From the NCBI GenBank assembly GCA_018296165.2, contig JACKQL020000011.1:930001-994000 (forward strand): a stretch of DNA of 64,000 bases, in the 5' to 3' direction. Source of the DNA: Termitomyces sp. T153 (Eukaryota > Basidiomycota > Agaricomycetes > Agaricales > Lyophyllaceae). The position numbers and the translations under genes are program-made. The notes beneath the pieces were generated by a model that saw only the letters and a program-made list of their open reading frames with translations, ran no database searches and was not told the origin of the DNA. Shown one piece after another: positions 1 through 12,373 of the stretch. Numbering within the stretch: position 1 is the first letter of the stretch; each line of letters begins with the position of its first letter.

Positions 1-3000
1 GTCATTATACATGCCATCCAGTTCTTCGTTGAAGGCCTGAATTTGTTCTTTCAGTGGAACGTTGGAAGAGAGAAAAAATGTCTTACCTCGTACATAATAT
101 CCTTTTCGGCCGTGACATCTGCCAGTAGACTCTTTACCACCTCCGTTTGACGTTTTGCATTCTGAAGTTCAAGCTTGACCTTGTCAAGTTCACCCGATTT
201 CTAGAAAACCGTCAATGCATCTGGACGAGTCGTAAATTAGTCAACTAACCTCTTTGAGCTCAGACGACATCTGTTTGAGATCAAGTTGAAGGACATCTTG
301 ATTCGATACCGCTCGCGCCAGACTTCTGTCCGCTTCTGATGCCAGTGTCTCCACATTTCGTGCTGAATCTGCAGCGAGCGTCGTTGATGCATCAGAGGAA
401 GGTGTCCTTGACGGAGTATCAAACATGCTGTGTGGTCGGGAACGTGGGATTCCATCCCCTTCGAGCTGTCGACGACCTATTACTTGCCGCATCTCATCCA
501 GCCGTTCTTGAGCTGCCTTTGTCTAACAATTTTGTTTCGGTAAACAGTTGAAGAACAAACAACATGAAAATTGACCAGAGCTACTGTTTGGCGCTGAGGG
601 GTCCGAAGACCTTTGTCAGGAGACGATGGCCTCGAATAGGCACCCTCGGTATTTGTAGTGACATTGCCAGAGCGCAAATCATCCACCTGGAGTTTGATCC
701 TTTTTATGGCTCGACGCGAATACTCAATCTGAAGAAACCTCAGTTTGCTTCTCTGCTTATAGCAAGTAAAACAACATACATCCTCTACCGTCGTCTGAGA
801 CAACTGTATCATTCTATCGGTCAATTCAGTGGTGCTAGTACTAGACTGGTTACTGCTCGACAATGCATTCAGCTTGCGTTTTCCTACTTGAGGTGAAATG
901 ACCCGAGATGGATCCCGGACAAGAGGGGAACTGCGAGGAAATGTCTTCCGCATCGGTGTTGGGGAGGATATAGCACTCCCATTGCCACGAACCGATGATT
1001 TCTTCTTGATCGATAGAGGTTCGACTGTGGCAGCAGGTGATGGAGTGACCAGTGCAGCTTTCGGCGTAGAACCTGTGTTTCCGGTTGGGTAAAAGGGTTG
1101 CCGCTTGCTTCTTGGAATGTTCGTTGGCCCGGCTTGATAACGCGATAACCTCGCACTAGGTTGAGGAATAGTAGAGCCTGTCAAAGGTTGAGGAATCGGT
1201 CCCTCGATGGTGTTATTATCCGTAGAAGGAAGGTTCGAAGAAGGTTGGACCGGTGACGTCCGTGCGGGAGGCAGAGGTGAAGGACTCCGAGGGCCCAGCG
1301 GCCGTCGCTCAATGGTGTGCAATGACGGTGAACGAGAGCGTCGGACTGGTGATTCCAAAGCCTTCGTAGGTGTAGTGGATTCTGGCCGAGGAGTTGCCGT
1401 CCTTTGACTGGCAGAATCGCGAGACGCGCGTGATAATGACCGAACTGCTTGTGGGGGCTCTTCTAGAAAAGAGTCAGTCTTAGTCAAAGTGTAAGTAGAA
1501 TATTCAGACCTTCGTAAATTGTGGGCTCGATCGGTTCATCCAGGGGCAAAGGTGGCATCTCTTTTGTATGCTGATTCTTGCTATTTCGACGTGCAAGTTC
1601 GAGTTGCAAAGCCAAGTCTCTTTCCGAATCGTCAAGCTCCCTCGCATTTGTAAAGAATGCGTCGTCGTCGTCGTCCTCATCAGCACTATCATATTTGTCA
1701 CGTTTCCTCGATGGTGACCTGGACCTACATGATGAAACCGGTTCTGCCAAGTGGCAACTTGGGGATTTCTCCGAGTCAGAGGTCGACCCACCTGGGGATT
1801 TACCTCTTTTAAGTAACTTTTTACCTCTTGAGGACCTGGATTCGAAGAACGAAGCATCATCATCCATGACTGATGTGGCGGCAGTCGAAGCCGAGCGGTG
1901 AGAGAATTTAGTCAAGCTGTCCCCTGTGCTCGTAGTCTGTGTGTACATGGATGAGCGACTGGTAGTCGACTTGGTCCGTTTGTGGCCACTGATGGAGCCC
2001 CCAAAGAAGTCTCCCATAGAAGACCCAGGTCGTGTATTGAAAAGATTACGGGAAATTGCATCCAGGCCGAATATGTTGACTCTCGATCGGGCAGTAGGTG
2101 TGGAGGGACGAGAATTTCTATCCGTACGAAATTCGAAGAAGCCAAATTGATGGACTAGGTAAAGAAGAGGTGAGAGCACTCATATAAGAAGGCATCAGAC
2201 TGACTAGTGTCTACGATGCGAGACGGCACTCTCTCGGTCTGAACAATATCTTCCTCTGTGTCATCGTCCATACTTGATCTGACTGTGTATCTGCAGAGTT
2301 GCCCAGCAAGCGGTTGGATCCGTATACTGGCAAACGGCGCAACACCCAAACCCAAAGGTAGCGCATCTGATGATCCTAGAGGATCAATGTGAACGACAGT
2401 TTTCGTCTACTCGATCATGACAATGTTAGATCATACTTCTCGGCCAATAGTATATTACTCACTTTCTTCGTTTCTTGTAGAAAAGCCGTACGCTGATAAA
2501 CATTGAAATATGTCCGCGCAATGGTGACTTTCCCCACTTTCGATTCAACTTCTTGTTCATCCCCTCGTAGAACAACTGACTGTCCTGCTCGTGACCGATA
2601 TGTTGCCTGTACATGCCACAGATTCTCAAGAAATCGTTGCTTATCTACTGCTGTCTGCGTAGGGTTCATATTGATAGGATGGGGTGGATGAACCACCGAC
2701 AGAGCTCGGAAAGGACGTCCTGACCAGCGATCACCTTGGTCCTGAGGTGGTGTTTCCAGGTAGAAATGAAATTCTGAACGAAAGTATGTTAATGATGGCA
2801 TCATAGATAGACAGAGTAGAATGCACCTGCGCCGCCCACATCTGTCGCAACAACGTCTGTGACGTCAATAACACCTTTACAGGTCATTGTCTTCTTCTTT
2901 CCTCCCGGAATCCCGCCGCTTTTGGTGACCTTGTCTACTTCATCTAACCCAGACAATGTTCGACCAGATTTCTCGCCGTTACCGGGCCGCTTCACGATGA

Positions 3001-4289
3001 CAAGTTTGTCGTCAAAAAGAAAGAGGGTGCAGTGAAGTGAAACTAGTACTGTTGAAGAGGATGTAGACACAGGGGCAGCCGTATCATTCAAGATATCCTC
3101 GACATCGATGCAGTCGATGAAACGACGCGAGTTCGAAAACAGATCGGGCGGGAATCCTTCGATAGTCGAGGTCAGGCAGTAGAAAACTGCCGCTCGTTTA
3201 GTTTGCTCATCAGCTTCAGCAAGAGCAATCTTGCTTGCAATCTCGTCTGCTTCCAGCAATTTATATCTCTGTGGATCATCCATCGCCATATGTTTCAGCA
3301 TTGTCCGAAATAAGAGGGTATATCTCGGGATGCGTTGAACTGGCTCCATAAGGAGCTCCCGGAGGCCTACCCTATTTCGCGGGTCTGCAGATTGGTATTT
3401 GATATGCTGAAGAACACTTAGGCTGAGAAGATCCTCGAAGGCAACATCAAATAAAATACTTACATCAATGAAAGACGCAAAACGAGAGGACCTCTTGGAA
3501 ACTTCTCGTTCAAATATCAATTGAGCATCTTCGCGCTTGACATAGTACTGTTTATACTGCTCGAATCCGCGTAATTCCTTGAGATGGTGCAGCGCAACAT
3601 CTCCGACACCTCCAACTGTCCTTGGTCCATTAGGTCCTAACATTTTCTCTAGGTCGGTTAGGAAAGCTTCATTCACAGGTATCAAGTTATCAATATTCCC
3701 GAAGAGAGTATTTGCTTCATAAGTAGGTATTATTGCGGTGTCCTTGCTACGGGCGAAATTTCGCAATGGGTCTGCATAATCGTTTTTCAATATCTGCAGT
3801 CGGCGGACGTAAGATCGTTCGCTTGTTACAAGTTCATTGATGACGGAAGTAAGTGCAGAGGCGTCAGTTAAAGCATGTGTTCGCTGCGTTGTACGATCCT
3901 GTGACAGTAGCAAAGATTCAGCTCCTAGACAACGAACCAGACTCTAGTAAACACAGTATCCAGGGATACTCACAGCTTCATTCACTCCAGATTCTGATGG
4001 TGGTGACAGAGAACCTGACGAAATGCCCGTTGGAAGTGGGTTGCCCAAGGAGAGGACAAGGTCTTGGATGTCTGCCAAGCCAAAGGTAAGACGTGTGTCT
4101 TTCTGTTATTTTCAAGAATATACCATCTGGGACTCTTTTTCCATTCTCTGAGCCTTCGACCACGACTCCACAATAGAATACGCGTTTTGTTACAGAAGGT
4201 CCTGAAGAATCTTTCCTAGCTCTGGTTTTGAGAAGGTCGTCGCCACTTGCCAAAGGGACGACCTTGCGAGGTGATGAGCCTAAGGCCAT
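1..4289 (-). CDS. Rho guanine-nucleotide exchange factor (DH-PH), 3' end beyond window
   Basis: Likely activates a Rho/Cdc42-type GTPase by GDP release at the cell cortex. The start is the ATG at 4289; a small intron (about 4077-4126) and a second (about 3920-3972) lead to the large exon 2801-3913. That exon holds a Dbl homology domain: the first conserved helix contains NELVTSERSYVRRLQILK, and the last conserved region contains LLMEPVQRIPRYTLLFRTML, the signature of the family. A PH-like domain follows across introns (VSLHCTLFLFDDKLVIVKR, then RPFRALSVVHPPHP). Downstream is a long Ser/Pro/Arg-rich region (about 480-2350) and, near the window edge, a coiled-coil-like tail rich in Glu, Lys and Leu. 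The 3' end is missing because the gene runs off position 1. The DH domain is certain; which GTPase it serves cannot be told. It is divergent from the F-box gene, with 355 bp between them. Confidence 0.88.
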
Positions 4290-4644
4290 AGATCTACACC
4301 TTTACGCCCGACAAAAGTAAAGGATGGAATAAAAGGTTAGTAGAGCGTAAGCTTGACAGGGTGTTTGGAAGACGGCACGTCAACGAACTCCAGCGACAAG
4401 TCGTCACGTGATCGCGTACGCGACCTGCATCCGTTCCGGGCGGCGAATTTGTTGATTGCCAAAGTTCCAACATGAACCGCAACTTCCCATTCATGATCTT
4501 TCCGTAATCATCATGATACGCTAAAGAACGTTGGGCTGTGAGTTTCCCTTAATTGGAAAAACTTTAGTTGCGTGGAGGCTGTACAAGTGATATGGCGTTT
4601 TTCTGAGATCTCCTCGTTCTCACTCGTTTCATCGAACACCTGCT
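4290..4644. promoter_or_regulatory. Divergent intergenic region between the RhoGEF and F-box genes, with CACGTG
   Basis: 355 bp lie between the two divergent start codons. A CACGTG core within TCACGTGATC lies at 4405-4410, a typical bHLH (Cbf1/USF-like) binding site. No clear TATA box is seen. Function is inferred from position only. Confidence 0.4.
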
Positions 4645-6546
4645 ATGCTCCAAGCAGTACAAGTCCCACCCAAGTGGTTTCAAAGCAAGATAGTATCGCC
4701 GCTTTATCCTGCCATTCCATGGATGCCTCCAGAGGTCCTGATCACAATAGCTCGATTCATTGATTTACCTCGGGATATCGTCAATTTTTTGCTTGTTGTA
4801 TGTACTTCATGCGTTCAGACCCTCGTTGACGTCTTCTTGTTGACATGGATGTTTTAGTCTTGGGAAATCTACAGATTACTGTTACCTGTTCTCTATTCCT
4901 CCGTTGAATGCAAAACATATGTTCGATGCAGAGAACGGTTAAAAGCCCTGATCGCACACCCCGATCGCGCCAAACATATCAGAAAACTCATCCTGCGACC
5001 GAATGATATAATGTCTTCGATGGTATACTACGCATGGTTTGACGCAGAAGAACAGATATCAGATGACATGAATAAACTTGCACCCATGCTCATGAGTTTG
5101 GAGACATTTATTTGGGATGGTGTGGAGCCTCCAGAAGAAAAGCTGTGGGTAGCACTCCGGAAGCAGTATGTTTTCCCAATGTAAGTATAACGTTAGTATT
5201 GACTTCGGACAGTTGTCCTCGACTTCGCTACATAGGAAGTACTGTGGGAGGACTACCCTTATCCGAAGACAGCGAGGTGAGCTGACACATGCTCTGAATG
5301 ATTTGTATGCTGATCTCTGTCTAGCTATTCAATTTCAATGATTTGAAGGGCTTCAGTTTGATTGTCAACTATCGAACTCGGTTGTTCTTGAGTGAGTTTC
5401 AAATCATATTATGACTGAGCTCCCCTGATATCGAGGTCTCTTCATAACTCATAAGATCCTGATGGCATTCACAAGTTTCCTGATGCACTTTGGAATATGC
5501 TCCTGGATCGCTGTAGTGACCTGGAAGAACTCATTCTTGGTGGGGAAAGGACAATGTACTATTCACCACTGTTCGACATCCGACCTATTGTTCGTGGGCG
5601 TTGGCCCAAACTACGCACTCTGATCTTTGGTCACACATTGATGCAGGACAACTCCCCAACAGTTCTTGATTGGGATGACATGGCGCAGGAAGAGTCCATG
5701 AAAGAGTTTAGCCGCTTTATTTCATCCCATCCCCTGCTTGCAAAACTGCACATTCCCTATGATGCCAGATTTCCTCCCTTAGAAATATCAAACTCGAACA
5801 TTGTTATCACTGAATTCAGCGGTACTCACTTCTATCTTGGTTATATTCTTCCTTTCAGCCGACTTACGACGCTCAAACTATGTTCTGAGCGTCTTCAGAC
5901 CTGGCGCCTCGTCGATCTCCTACCTTGTCTCCGCAATCTCCGTGGTTTGTCAACGCTCGAGCTCTGGATTGACATGTCTCACCGTGTCAGAGCTGATATT
6001 TTACATGGTCTCACTCCTGAAAAGAATGCCGCCGTTTTGGAGACCGACCACATTAGAGTCTTTCGACCACTCCTGACAGCTTGTGATACCCTTCTACACT
6101 TGAAACTAGTATGCACCACAGAGAAAAAATTTGGATTTCGTATGGTGAGCTCCAGTCTTACTGTTACTCAATCGGTTTTCCGAGAGATATTGCAGAAGGA
6201 TTTCTGGAAAGCAATTGAGAAAGGGCCTCGACTCAGATCACTTGAAGTACAAAAGGTCTATTCCGTCAACGAGGAGAAAATGACTAGAAGCGCATTGAAA
6301 ATTGCTCGCCGGGTCCCCACTCTTCAAGCAATCACACTTGTTTACGCAGAACGGCGTTGGTCTGGTTTGGTTCCTATCAGGATCAAGCAGAAGGGTGTAT
6401 ATGATTTATGCACCACGAGCGAGAACTTTTTCCGCCTCACAGCTGAAGAAAGTGGAAAAGGTTTTTTAAAACCATTCTCGCATCGTACGACAAAGATTTG
6501 TCATTTACATACGTTTGCGCAAAGAATGGGACGCTTCATATCATAG
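4645..6546 (+). CDS. F-box/LRR-type protein
   Basis: Probable substrate-receptor-like protein of the F-box family that is greatly expanded in mushroom genomes. Inferred exons are 4645-4797, 4858-5165, 5213-5276, 5325-5391 and 5456-6546, giving 560 residues with all phases consistent. The N-terminal segment (about residues 22-60) reads PWMPPEVLITIARFI then LPRDIVNFLLV and SWEIYRLLLPVLYSSV, a degenerate F-box helix pattern. The rest is built of leucine-rich-like segments (for example LRKHCPRLRYIG, CSDLEELILGG, FSRLTTLKL, LRNLRGLSTLEL). The splice choice at 5165/5213 restores the typical LRKHCPRLR motif. The start is the first ATG in frame with the F-box. The stop lies only 74 bp before the start of the tRNase Z gene. 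The substrate is unknown. Confidence 0.8.
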
Positions 6547-6620
6547 ATTGAATTTTCGTGTAATCTTTGCGAGATCTACATGTCCAGCGTATTGATATTT
6601 AGATATCTGTCTTGTATTAC

Positions 6621-8004
6621 ATGTTTCCTAGATTACACTTCGCCTTTCGTCTCAACCCCATCCTTTTACAAAACGTTCGAAGCTTGACTACAGTTGCTCA
6701 AGTTGAAATACCTGTACCAGTTATGGCATCTTCTGGTCTCACAAAATCCCAAATTTCGTCGCTGAGCATCACCTTTCTTGGAACTGCATCAGCACAACCA
6801 TCTTCTACGAGGAATCACTCGTCTCTTGCGCTGCATCTGGGTCGAGATGTCTGGCTATTCGACTGTGGAGAGGCTACTCAGCACCAGATACAGAAGAGTG
6901 CCGTCAAGATGGGGCGCATAGGGAAAATTTTCATCACACACACGCACGGTAAGCTTCAAGATACATATTTACTGATTGTGACCTTCATCGGTGTGCAGGA
7001 GACCATATATTTGGTCTCATTCCGTTACTGGCAAGCTGTCTCAATGGCGCTGGAGGTACTGCTGATGGCGTGGAAGACTCAAGATCTCATATCAACATGG
7101 ATCAACCAGTCAGTTCTGTACCCATCGTTTATCTCGAGAATATTCATTCACTCACGAAACTAAGCCCATCGAAATTTATGGACCCCTCGGCACACGTGCA
7201 TACCTTAGAAACGGCATGGCGTATACACACACCTTACTTGGCAGCCCCTACGTCGTTCATGAACTGCGAATGCCGTCTGATCCCCAAGCTGGGGACCACA
7301 CATCTTTAACGCGCCTTTCGTGTGAATTGCCAAACAGCCAAAACATTCCTCAAGTTGACGGCGTCTGGAAGGACATATTCAAGGACGATATTATCTCAGT
7401 TTCTGCGGCGCCCATACATCACTCGGTTCCCTGTGTCGGATACGTCGTGACAGAGGCGCCTGTGCCAGGTAAAATAGATCCCAAACTCTACATACCAGAT
7501 CTCAAACGGACGAATACCCCTATGACGGTTATGCGACGCCTTCAGCAAGGCGAGAGCGTTGAACTCTCTGACGGAACTGTCCTACAAGGTCCTTCTCGTA
7601 GGAAGGGAAGAAAAGTTGTCATTCTAGGTGACACATTTGATCCATCACCAATTATACCACTTGCGATGGATGCAGACCTGCTAGTCCACGAAGCGACTAA
7701 CGCCCATCTACCAGGGGTTGATCCCGCAACTAAGGACACTGATACGTACGAAAGCGTAGAAGCTAGGGCCAGGTCAAGAGGCCACTCGACGCCACAGATG
7801 GCTGGCGCGTTTGCTAAACGTGTAAATGCAAAGCGACTGATCCTCAATCACTTTTCCGCACGTTATTCAGGGGCCGAATCACAGGAAGCGGTCGACATTA
7901 TGAATGCTATTGGTAATTTGGCTGCTAAGGAGTTTGGGCAAGAAGTTGAGTGCGCGAGGGACTTCATGAGTAGTGAAGTGACATTTTCTAATAATGTCCA
8001 GTAA
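6621..8004 (+). CDS. tRNase Z (tRNA 3' endonuclease, metallo-beta-lactamase fold)
   Basis: Removes the 3' trailer from precursor tRNAs in nucleus and/or mitochondria. Exons 6621-6948, 6999-7108 and 7165-8004 give 425 residues, in the range of the short (ELAC1-like) form with an N-terminal extension. The zinc motif HTHGDH is rebuilt exactly across the first intron. Other family motifs are [17 protein letters not shown] near the start, the His in [16 protein letters not shown], the Asp in [11 protein letters not shown], and the final His in [10 protein letters not shown]. The second intron uses a GTCAGT donor. The first ATG gives an Arg-rich, acid-free leader that looks like a mitochondrial targeting peptide; a second in-frame ATG at 6724 precedes the conserved domain. 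The stop is 41 bp from the stop of the convergent THO7 gene. Confidence 0.93.
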
Positions 8005-8045
8005 TCCATAATACAAAGTCATTATTCATGCGTCGGAAGTATTCA

Positions 8046-9162
8046 TTATATGTCATCTGGAGGGTCAGATAAAGCACTACTCGCATCGCTGGCCTCGCCT
8101 TCCTCAAGCTCTTCCCTGAATTTCCTTTTCGGTTTTGGATCCTCTTCCACTTCTCCCATCTCGATATCATCCTCGTCTACTCCTGTTCCTGATGCTTCCG
8201 TTGAATCAGGGGCTCCTTTGTCATGTTCTCCCTCTTCCCGCTCATTCTGAGCAACTTCTGTGGCGATAGGAGGAGTTGCCTCTGGAGGATCCTCAACTAC
8301 ATCGGGCCCAGCGCTATCGGGTGCCGGTGTAGGAACACGAGAGGTATCAACAGATGCCACGTCCTTGTCCTTTCCCATAAAACGTAGATAGTCCAGCTGG
8401 GTAATAATAGAATCTAACGATGCTTTCTGGTCGACGAGAGTTCGGTTGTGTGTTTCATGCTCAGTCCGTATTGCCGCCATATCACATTCCAGTGAATTAA
8501 TCGAACTGCGAAAGGGCCTATAAGTTTCACATCCGCAGACACAGTAAGTCACATACTGTTCAAGCTCTTCTCGACTGGGAAGAGTGTTCACTTTCTCCGC
8601 TACCAAATCATACTCTATTTTCCGCCGGCGGATTATTTGCGCCTCTTCAAGTGCAGCCTTAAGCTGGTCAATCTGCTCGCGAAGAACAGCATGTTCCCGT
8701 TCTGCAAAGTAACAATCAGACACCTCGAATCCAGCAGAGGTAACAAAATAAAAGGAAACACACCGATTTCGTGTCGTTCCCGCTGGTACTCTTCAACCTG
8801 CCTCGCTTCTGCCTCACAAATCATCACACTTTTCTTCAACGACAGTTGAAATGTAGCCAATTCCACAAGGAACGCTTCTCTAGCATCATCCAATGACTGG
8901 TCGGTCGTGGTTCCGATAGTAGGGGCGAGCGGTGCATGCGACAAGGAAGTGTAATTGTGGAATTTTTTAATCACGCGTTTCAGCGGTCTGTCGTCGTTCG
9001 TTATCCGGGCAAGGATGACTTGATCTATAGAAAAGCGCTGTTAGTTCTTCAGTTCTTTGACCGACTGAGGGTTACAGAGCGGATATTACCTTCTTCTTCT
9101 GTAGTCAAAGGTGGGATGGAAACGATTGAACGCGAAGACGAGCTTTGAGGTTCAGCGGCCAT
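8046..9162 (-). CDS. THOC7: THO complex subunit 7 homologue
   Basis: Part of the THO/TREX complex that couples transcription to mRNA packaging and export. Exons on the minus strand are 9090-9162, 8764-9024, 8557-8701 and a last exon starting at 8505 (or 8517; two in-frame acceptors differ by four residues), ending in TAA at 8046. The product is about 312-316 residues. The conserved coiled-coil region is recognisable: LVELATFQLSLKKS, EAEARQVEEYQRERHEI, EREHAVLREQIDQLKAALE, then VNTLPSREELEQ. The C-terminal third is very acidic, with a basic patch KPKRKFREELEEGEASD, which is common in fungal members. Start ATG at 9162 is the first in frame. The gene is convergent with tRNase Z and the untranslated ends must overlap. 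Confidence 0.85.
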
Positions 9163-9447
9163 TGGTTACAGAAAAACTTTTGATAATAAAGAATTGAAAT
9201 GTAGCGAACGTAGATCGAACGGAGCGACAGGAAACTGTTCAATGTGATGTCGAAACAAAAACATGCATCAACGCGACTTCTTTCCCTTTTGGGCATTTAG
9301 TTTTGTTCAGTGCGAGTTGATTGAAAAAAATCCATGAGCGTGAAGATATATTATGTACAGATGATCAGTATATAGGCGTGTAAGGTATATTGTCAAAACG
9401 ACACCCAAAACCAAATGTCAGCAGAGATTAGTCCAAAAAAGAGAAGT

Positions 9448-11930
9448 TCAACCCCATTCGTCCGGTACGAAGGGTGTAACCAGCTCGTAAGTATCCTCAT
9501 TTCCACCCCTCTTCTGTGGTTTACTTGAGAAACCCATTACTCTCTTGAACAGTCCGCGACGTTCCGAAGGTTCTGGAGTAATGTCTTCGTCCGGATAGCA
9601 CGTCGTGATCATCTTGGCAAGCTTTTGATAGTCACTATGGCTGTCGTGGAGGTAGCGGCGTGACTCTTCCAATGCTGCTTGCATATACAACGCGAGGTTT
9701 GGAAAGGTTATAGGTAGAGTTGGGAATGGCACCGAATCCGAGGCAGGAATAGTATACGTCTTGGAAACTTGCGAGTCAGCTGCGTCCCGCAAAAGTGTCG
9801 GTATGGGTGTCAAGTTATATGAATACGGGAGATCGTTGACGCTGCGATGGCGAATGCTGGATAGTTGAGATGGATAGTCAATCGTGAAATAGAATACCGT
9901 GCGCCAAACGGGAGAGTTGCGATGGGGCTACAATTTTTTTATGAGAGAAAGTGAGTAGCACGAATGCTGCAACTCACTTTGACGAATTGTATGACGGTTC
10001 GAAGTTTTGGCGTAGTCTTCATAGTGGCAATGGCATCCAATGCCGCTTCCATCCGTGTTCCACTCAAACTGGCCATGAGTTTGAGAAGATGTCTCCAGCT
10101 TGGCCCTTGCAGATGTAGCGGTCGAGCTTTACCGTACGGAAGCGAGATGTTAGAAGGCATTTCGTCTGCCATTGGGATGAGCCGCGTAGATATCGTTGGT
10201 GTCATAAATCCAAGGGCTGTCGATGATTAGAGATAACTTAGGGGAAAAAATTATGATGACTCACAGACGCCATTGAAGAGTTCTTTGCTCACAAAAGCAT
10301 TGACGTTGATGGTGGAACTGACAGACGATCTTGCAGAGTAAAAATCGCCCGAACCCCTACCATGATCTGAGGAAGAATTAGCGGATGAGTTCCGCGAAAG
10401 CTGGCCTGTGGATGATCCATCTCTAAGATCGACTGGTGAAGCGATCGACGGAAGGCGATATTGTATAGAGGGAGATAATGAGGCCGATGATGGACGAAGG
10501 GGCGGAGTATACTGAGTAGTATTTCGAGTCGACGCCGAAGAGGAATCAGTAGTGTGGCTTGTACTTTGTTTCGTACTTTCCTCTACGACAAGTAAAGGTG
10601 TTTCAGTATAAGGTGTTTCAGTATAGGAAGGAGGTGGAAGTTCTGACAAGGCTAGAGAGCCATCAGATCCAGAGGCCGCACTAGACTCTCCGACGGATGT
10701 GGGGTCCGAAGATTTCCCACTGCTAGGTCTAGATGGTAGATCTCTAGGAGTCTCAGCCCGAGGTGAGTGTTCTGGTAGGTATGACAGATTCCGTACAGGA
10801 CTGGGGTACGCCTTCGCTGATGATGGTGGTTCATTATGGTTTTCCGAGCCCAAAGGAACCGTGTTGGGTAACGTGTTCGTGATTGGTTCAGGAGATTGTG
10901 TATGGCACATGATCGGGAATTTGGCATCAGTGTAGGAAAGGTGTACATCGAAAACGCTTTCGACTCGTGAGCCCGTACCTTCCTCTTCCTCATTGACTGG
11001 AAGTGGGCACGAAAAATAGCTCGATGTCGAAGGAGAAGGAGAAGGAACTTGATGCTCGACATGTACTTTGTACTTTGCTGAGAGTATGTTGGGGCTACCA
11101 TCGCCCGCCGACTGAGAGGGCGCAGACTCCTTATTAGCCGAGGTGGGATATCCTTTGTCCGGGGCTAATAGACGAGCGATCACTTCATCATCAGAAGCTT
11201 TGTGGGTTCTCGATGTTGATTGATCGCTCGACGAGCTCCCAGATACACAAGGATGGCCGGAATCTCTAGTCTCTAATATGGATGCCTGCAGAGCCTTAAC
11301 AACGTCCTCTTCCTCCTGTAAAGCGAGTTTTTGGCGCTGGCTCTCCTCCTCCTCGGCAACGGATGCAGACAGAGCTATTGCCATGGATATTTCACCTTCA
11401 TTGACTGGAGGTTCACTTGATTCCGCAACCTGATCCATAACTTGACCACCAGGCATGAGAGATCTCGGAATAAATGACAGACGGCCATCTTCCTGTGGCG
11501 AAAAAGGGGCTAGGAAAGGCTTTGGTGGGATGGGGGGAGGGGAAGCTGATACACGGAAGGCCGCAGGAGTAAGGGATGGTGGTAAAGGGGGCCGGGGAGG
11601 ACAGGAGGGGGCGGACGAGGCTGGAATGCGTCTGCCCCTGTGAGATCCGGGTGTGGGGGGATAGGTGGTGGCGGGGGTATGTTGTGGGCATTGCGAATAT
11701 CGTCTGCGATGGACATCCGGCGTGACTTGTTCATGAGGAAGGCGGGTCTCGAGGTCTGCCCTGGCATAAGGGCCATTGGATGGCTTGAATAACTAACCAC
11801 GGGTGCTGTGGAGGCGCGAAGCTTGCTGTGCATCTCACCCCCGCTATTGTAGTGATTGTCATATGTAGCTACCAGATGCTGTCAGCCGCAGCAGGAGGAG
11901 AAAATAGACTGGCTGCTCACTGGTGTTCAT
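9448..11930 (-). CDS. Unrecognised protein with two ubiquitin-interacting motifs and a proline-rich N-terminus
   Basis: I do not recognise the family. A tiny first exon (11921-11930) encodes only the first three residues; the intron to 11869 is well formed. Exon 2 opens with MSIADDIRNAH followed by a long proline-rich stretch. The reading frame must change between about 11577 and 11640: the upstream proline-rich frame and the downstream frame (SPPPPIPPKP then QEDGRLSFIP) both look coding, so a GTCCGC-donor intron or a one-base indel lies there. Next come two helices matching the UIM pattern (MAIALSASVAEEE and EEEDVVKALQASILE), a long Ser/Thr-rich linker, and a conserved-looking C-terminal region over exons 9979-10216 and 9448-9927 (HLQGPSWRHLLKLMASL, VWRTVFYFTIDYP). 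The stop is TGA at 9448. Ubiquitin binding is inferred from motif match only. Confidence 0.7.
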
Positions 11931-12373
11931 GGGAGAATCGAAGCCTGTCCGACTGAGACGCGGTGAGACGCGGTACGTTATTCAACAGAGATCAAAAGAA
12001 GCAAAGGTTTTTAGTAGAAAACAGAACTGATGTTACTGATCGTCTAGCTAGGGGGCGGCGACATTTAGTGGGTGTTTTCTAGGAACCATGATTGACATGA
12101 GGCAATGTGGGCCAAACATTCCCTGAAACAGTTCTTTCCCCGCATGGTCGACGAAAGCGCGACGTTACCGTAAGCTGGACAAGATGCATTACATATTAAT
12201 TACCGGCACAGTGTATCTAATGTGTTACAATGCAAAGAACAATAACGTGCTGAGATGTATAAGTATGCTGGGGTGAATGCGTGGATGCAAATGGTTGAAT
12301 TGAGAACGATGAGATAAATGATAAGGCATGGGTGAGCAACGAAGAGCAAAAGTACATAATGGATGTCATTAGG
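11931..12373. other. Intergenic, upstream of the UIM gene and downstream of RIM15
   Basis: 443 bp between two minus-strand genes. It contains the direct repeat GAGACGCGGT (twice in a row near 11956-11975) in the likely 5' leader of the UIM gene. No RNA gene or further ORF with coding character is seen. Confidence 0.5.

Noticed and set aside
7542..7847. Minus-strand 101-residue ORF within tRNase Z
   Set aside because: Shadow of the tRNase Z coding frame, with no family features.
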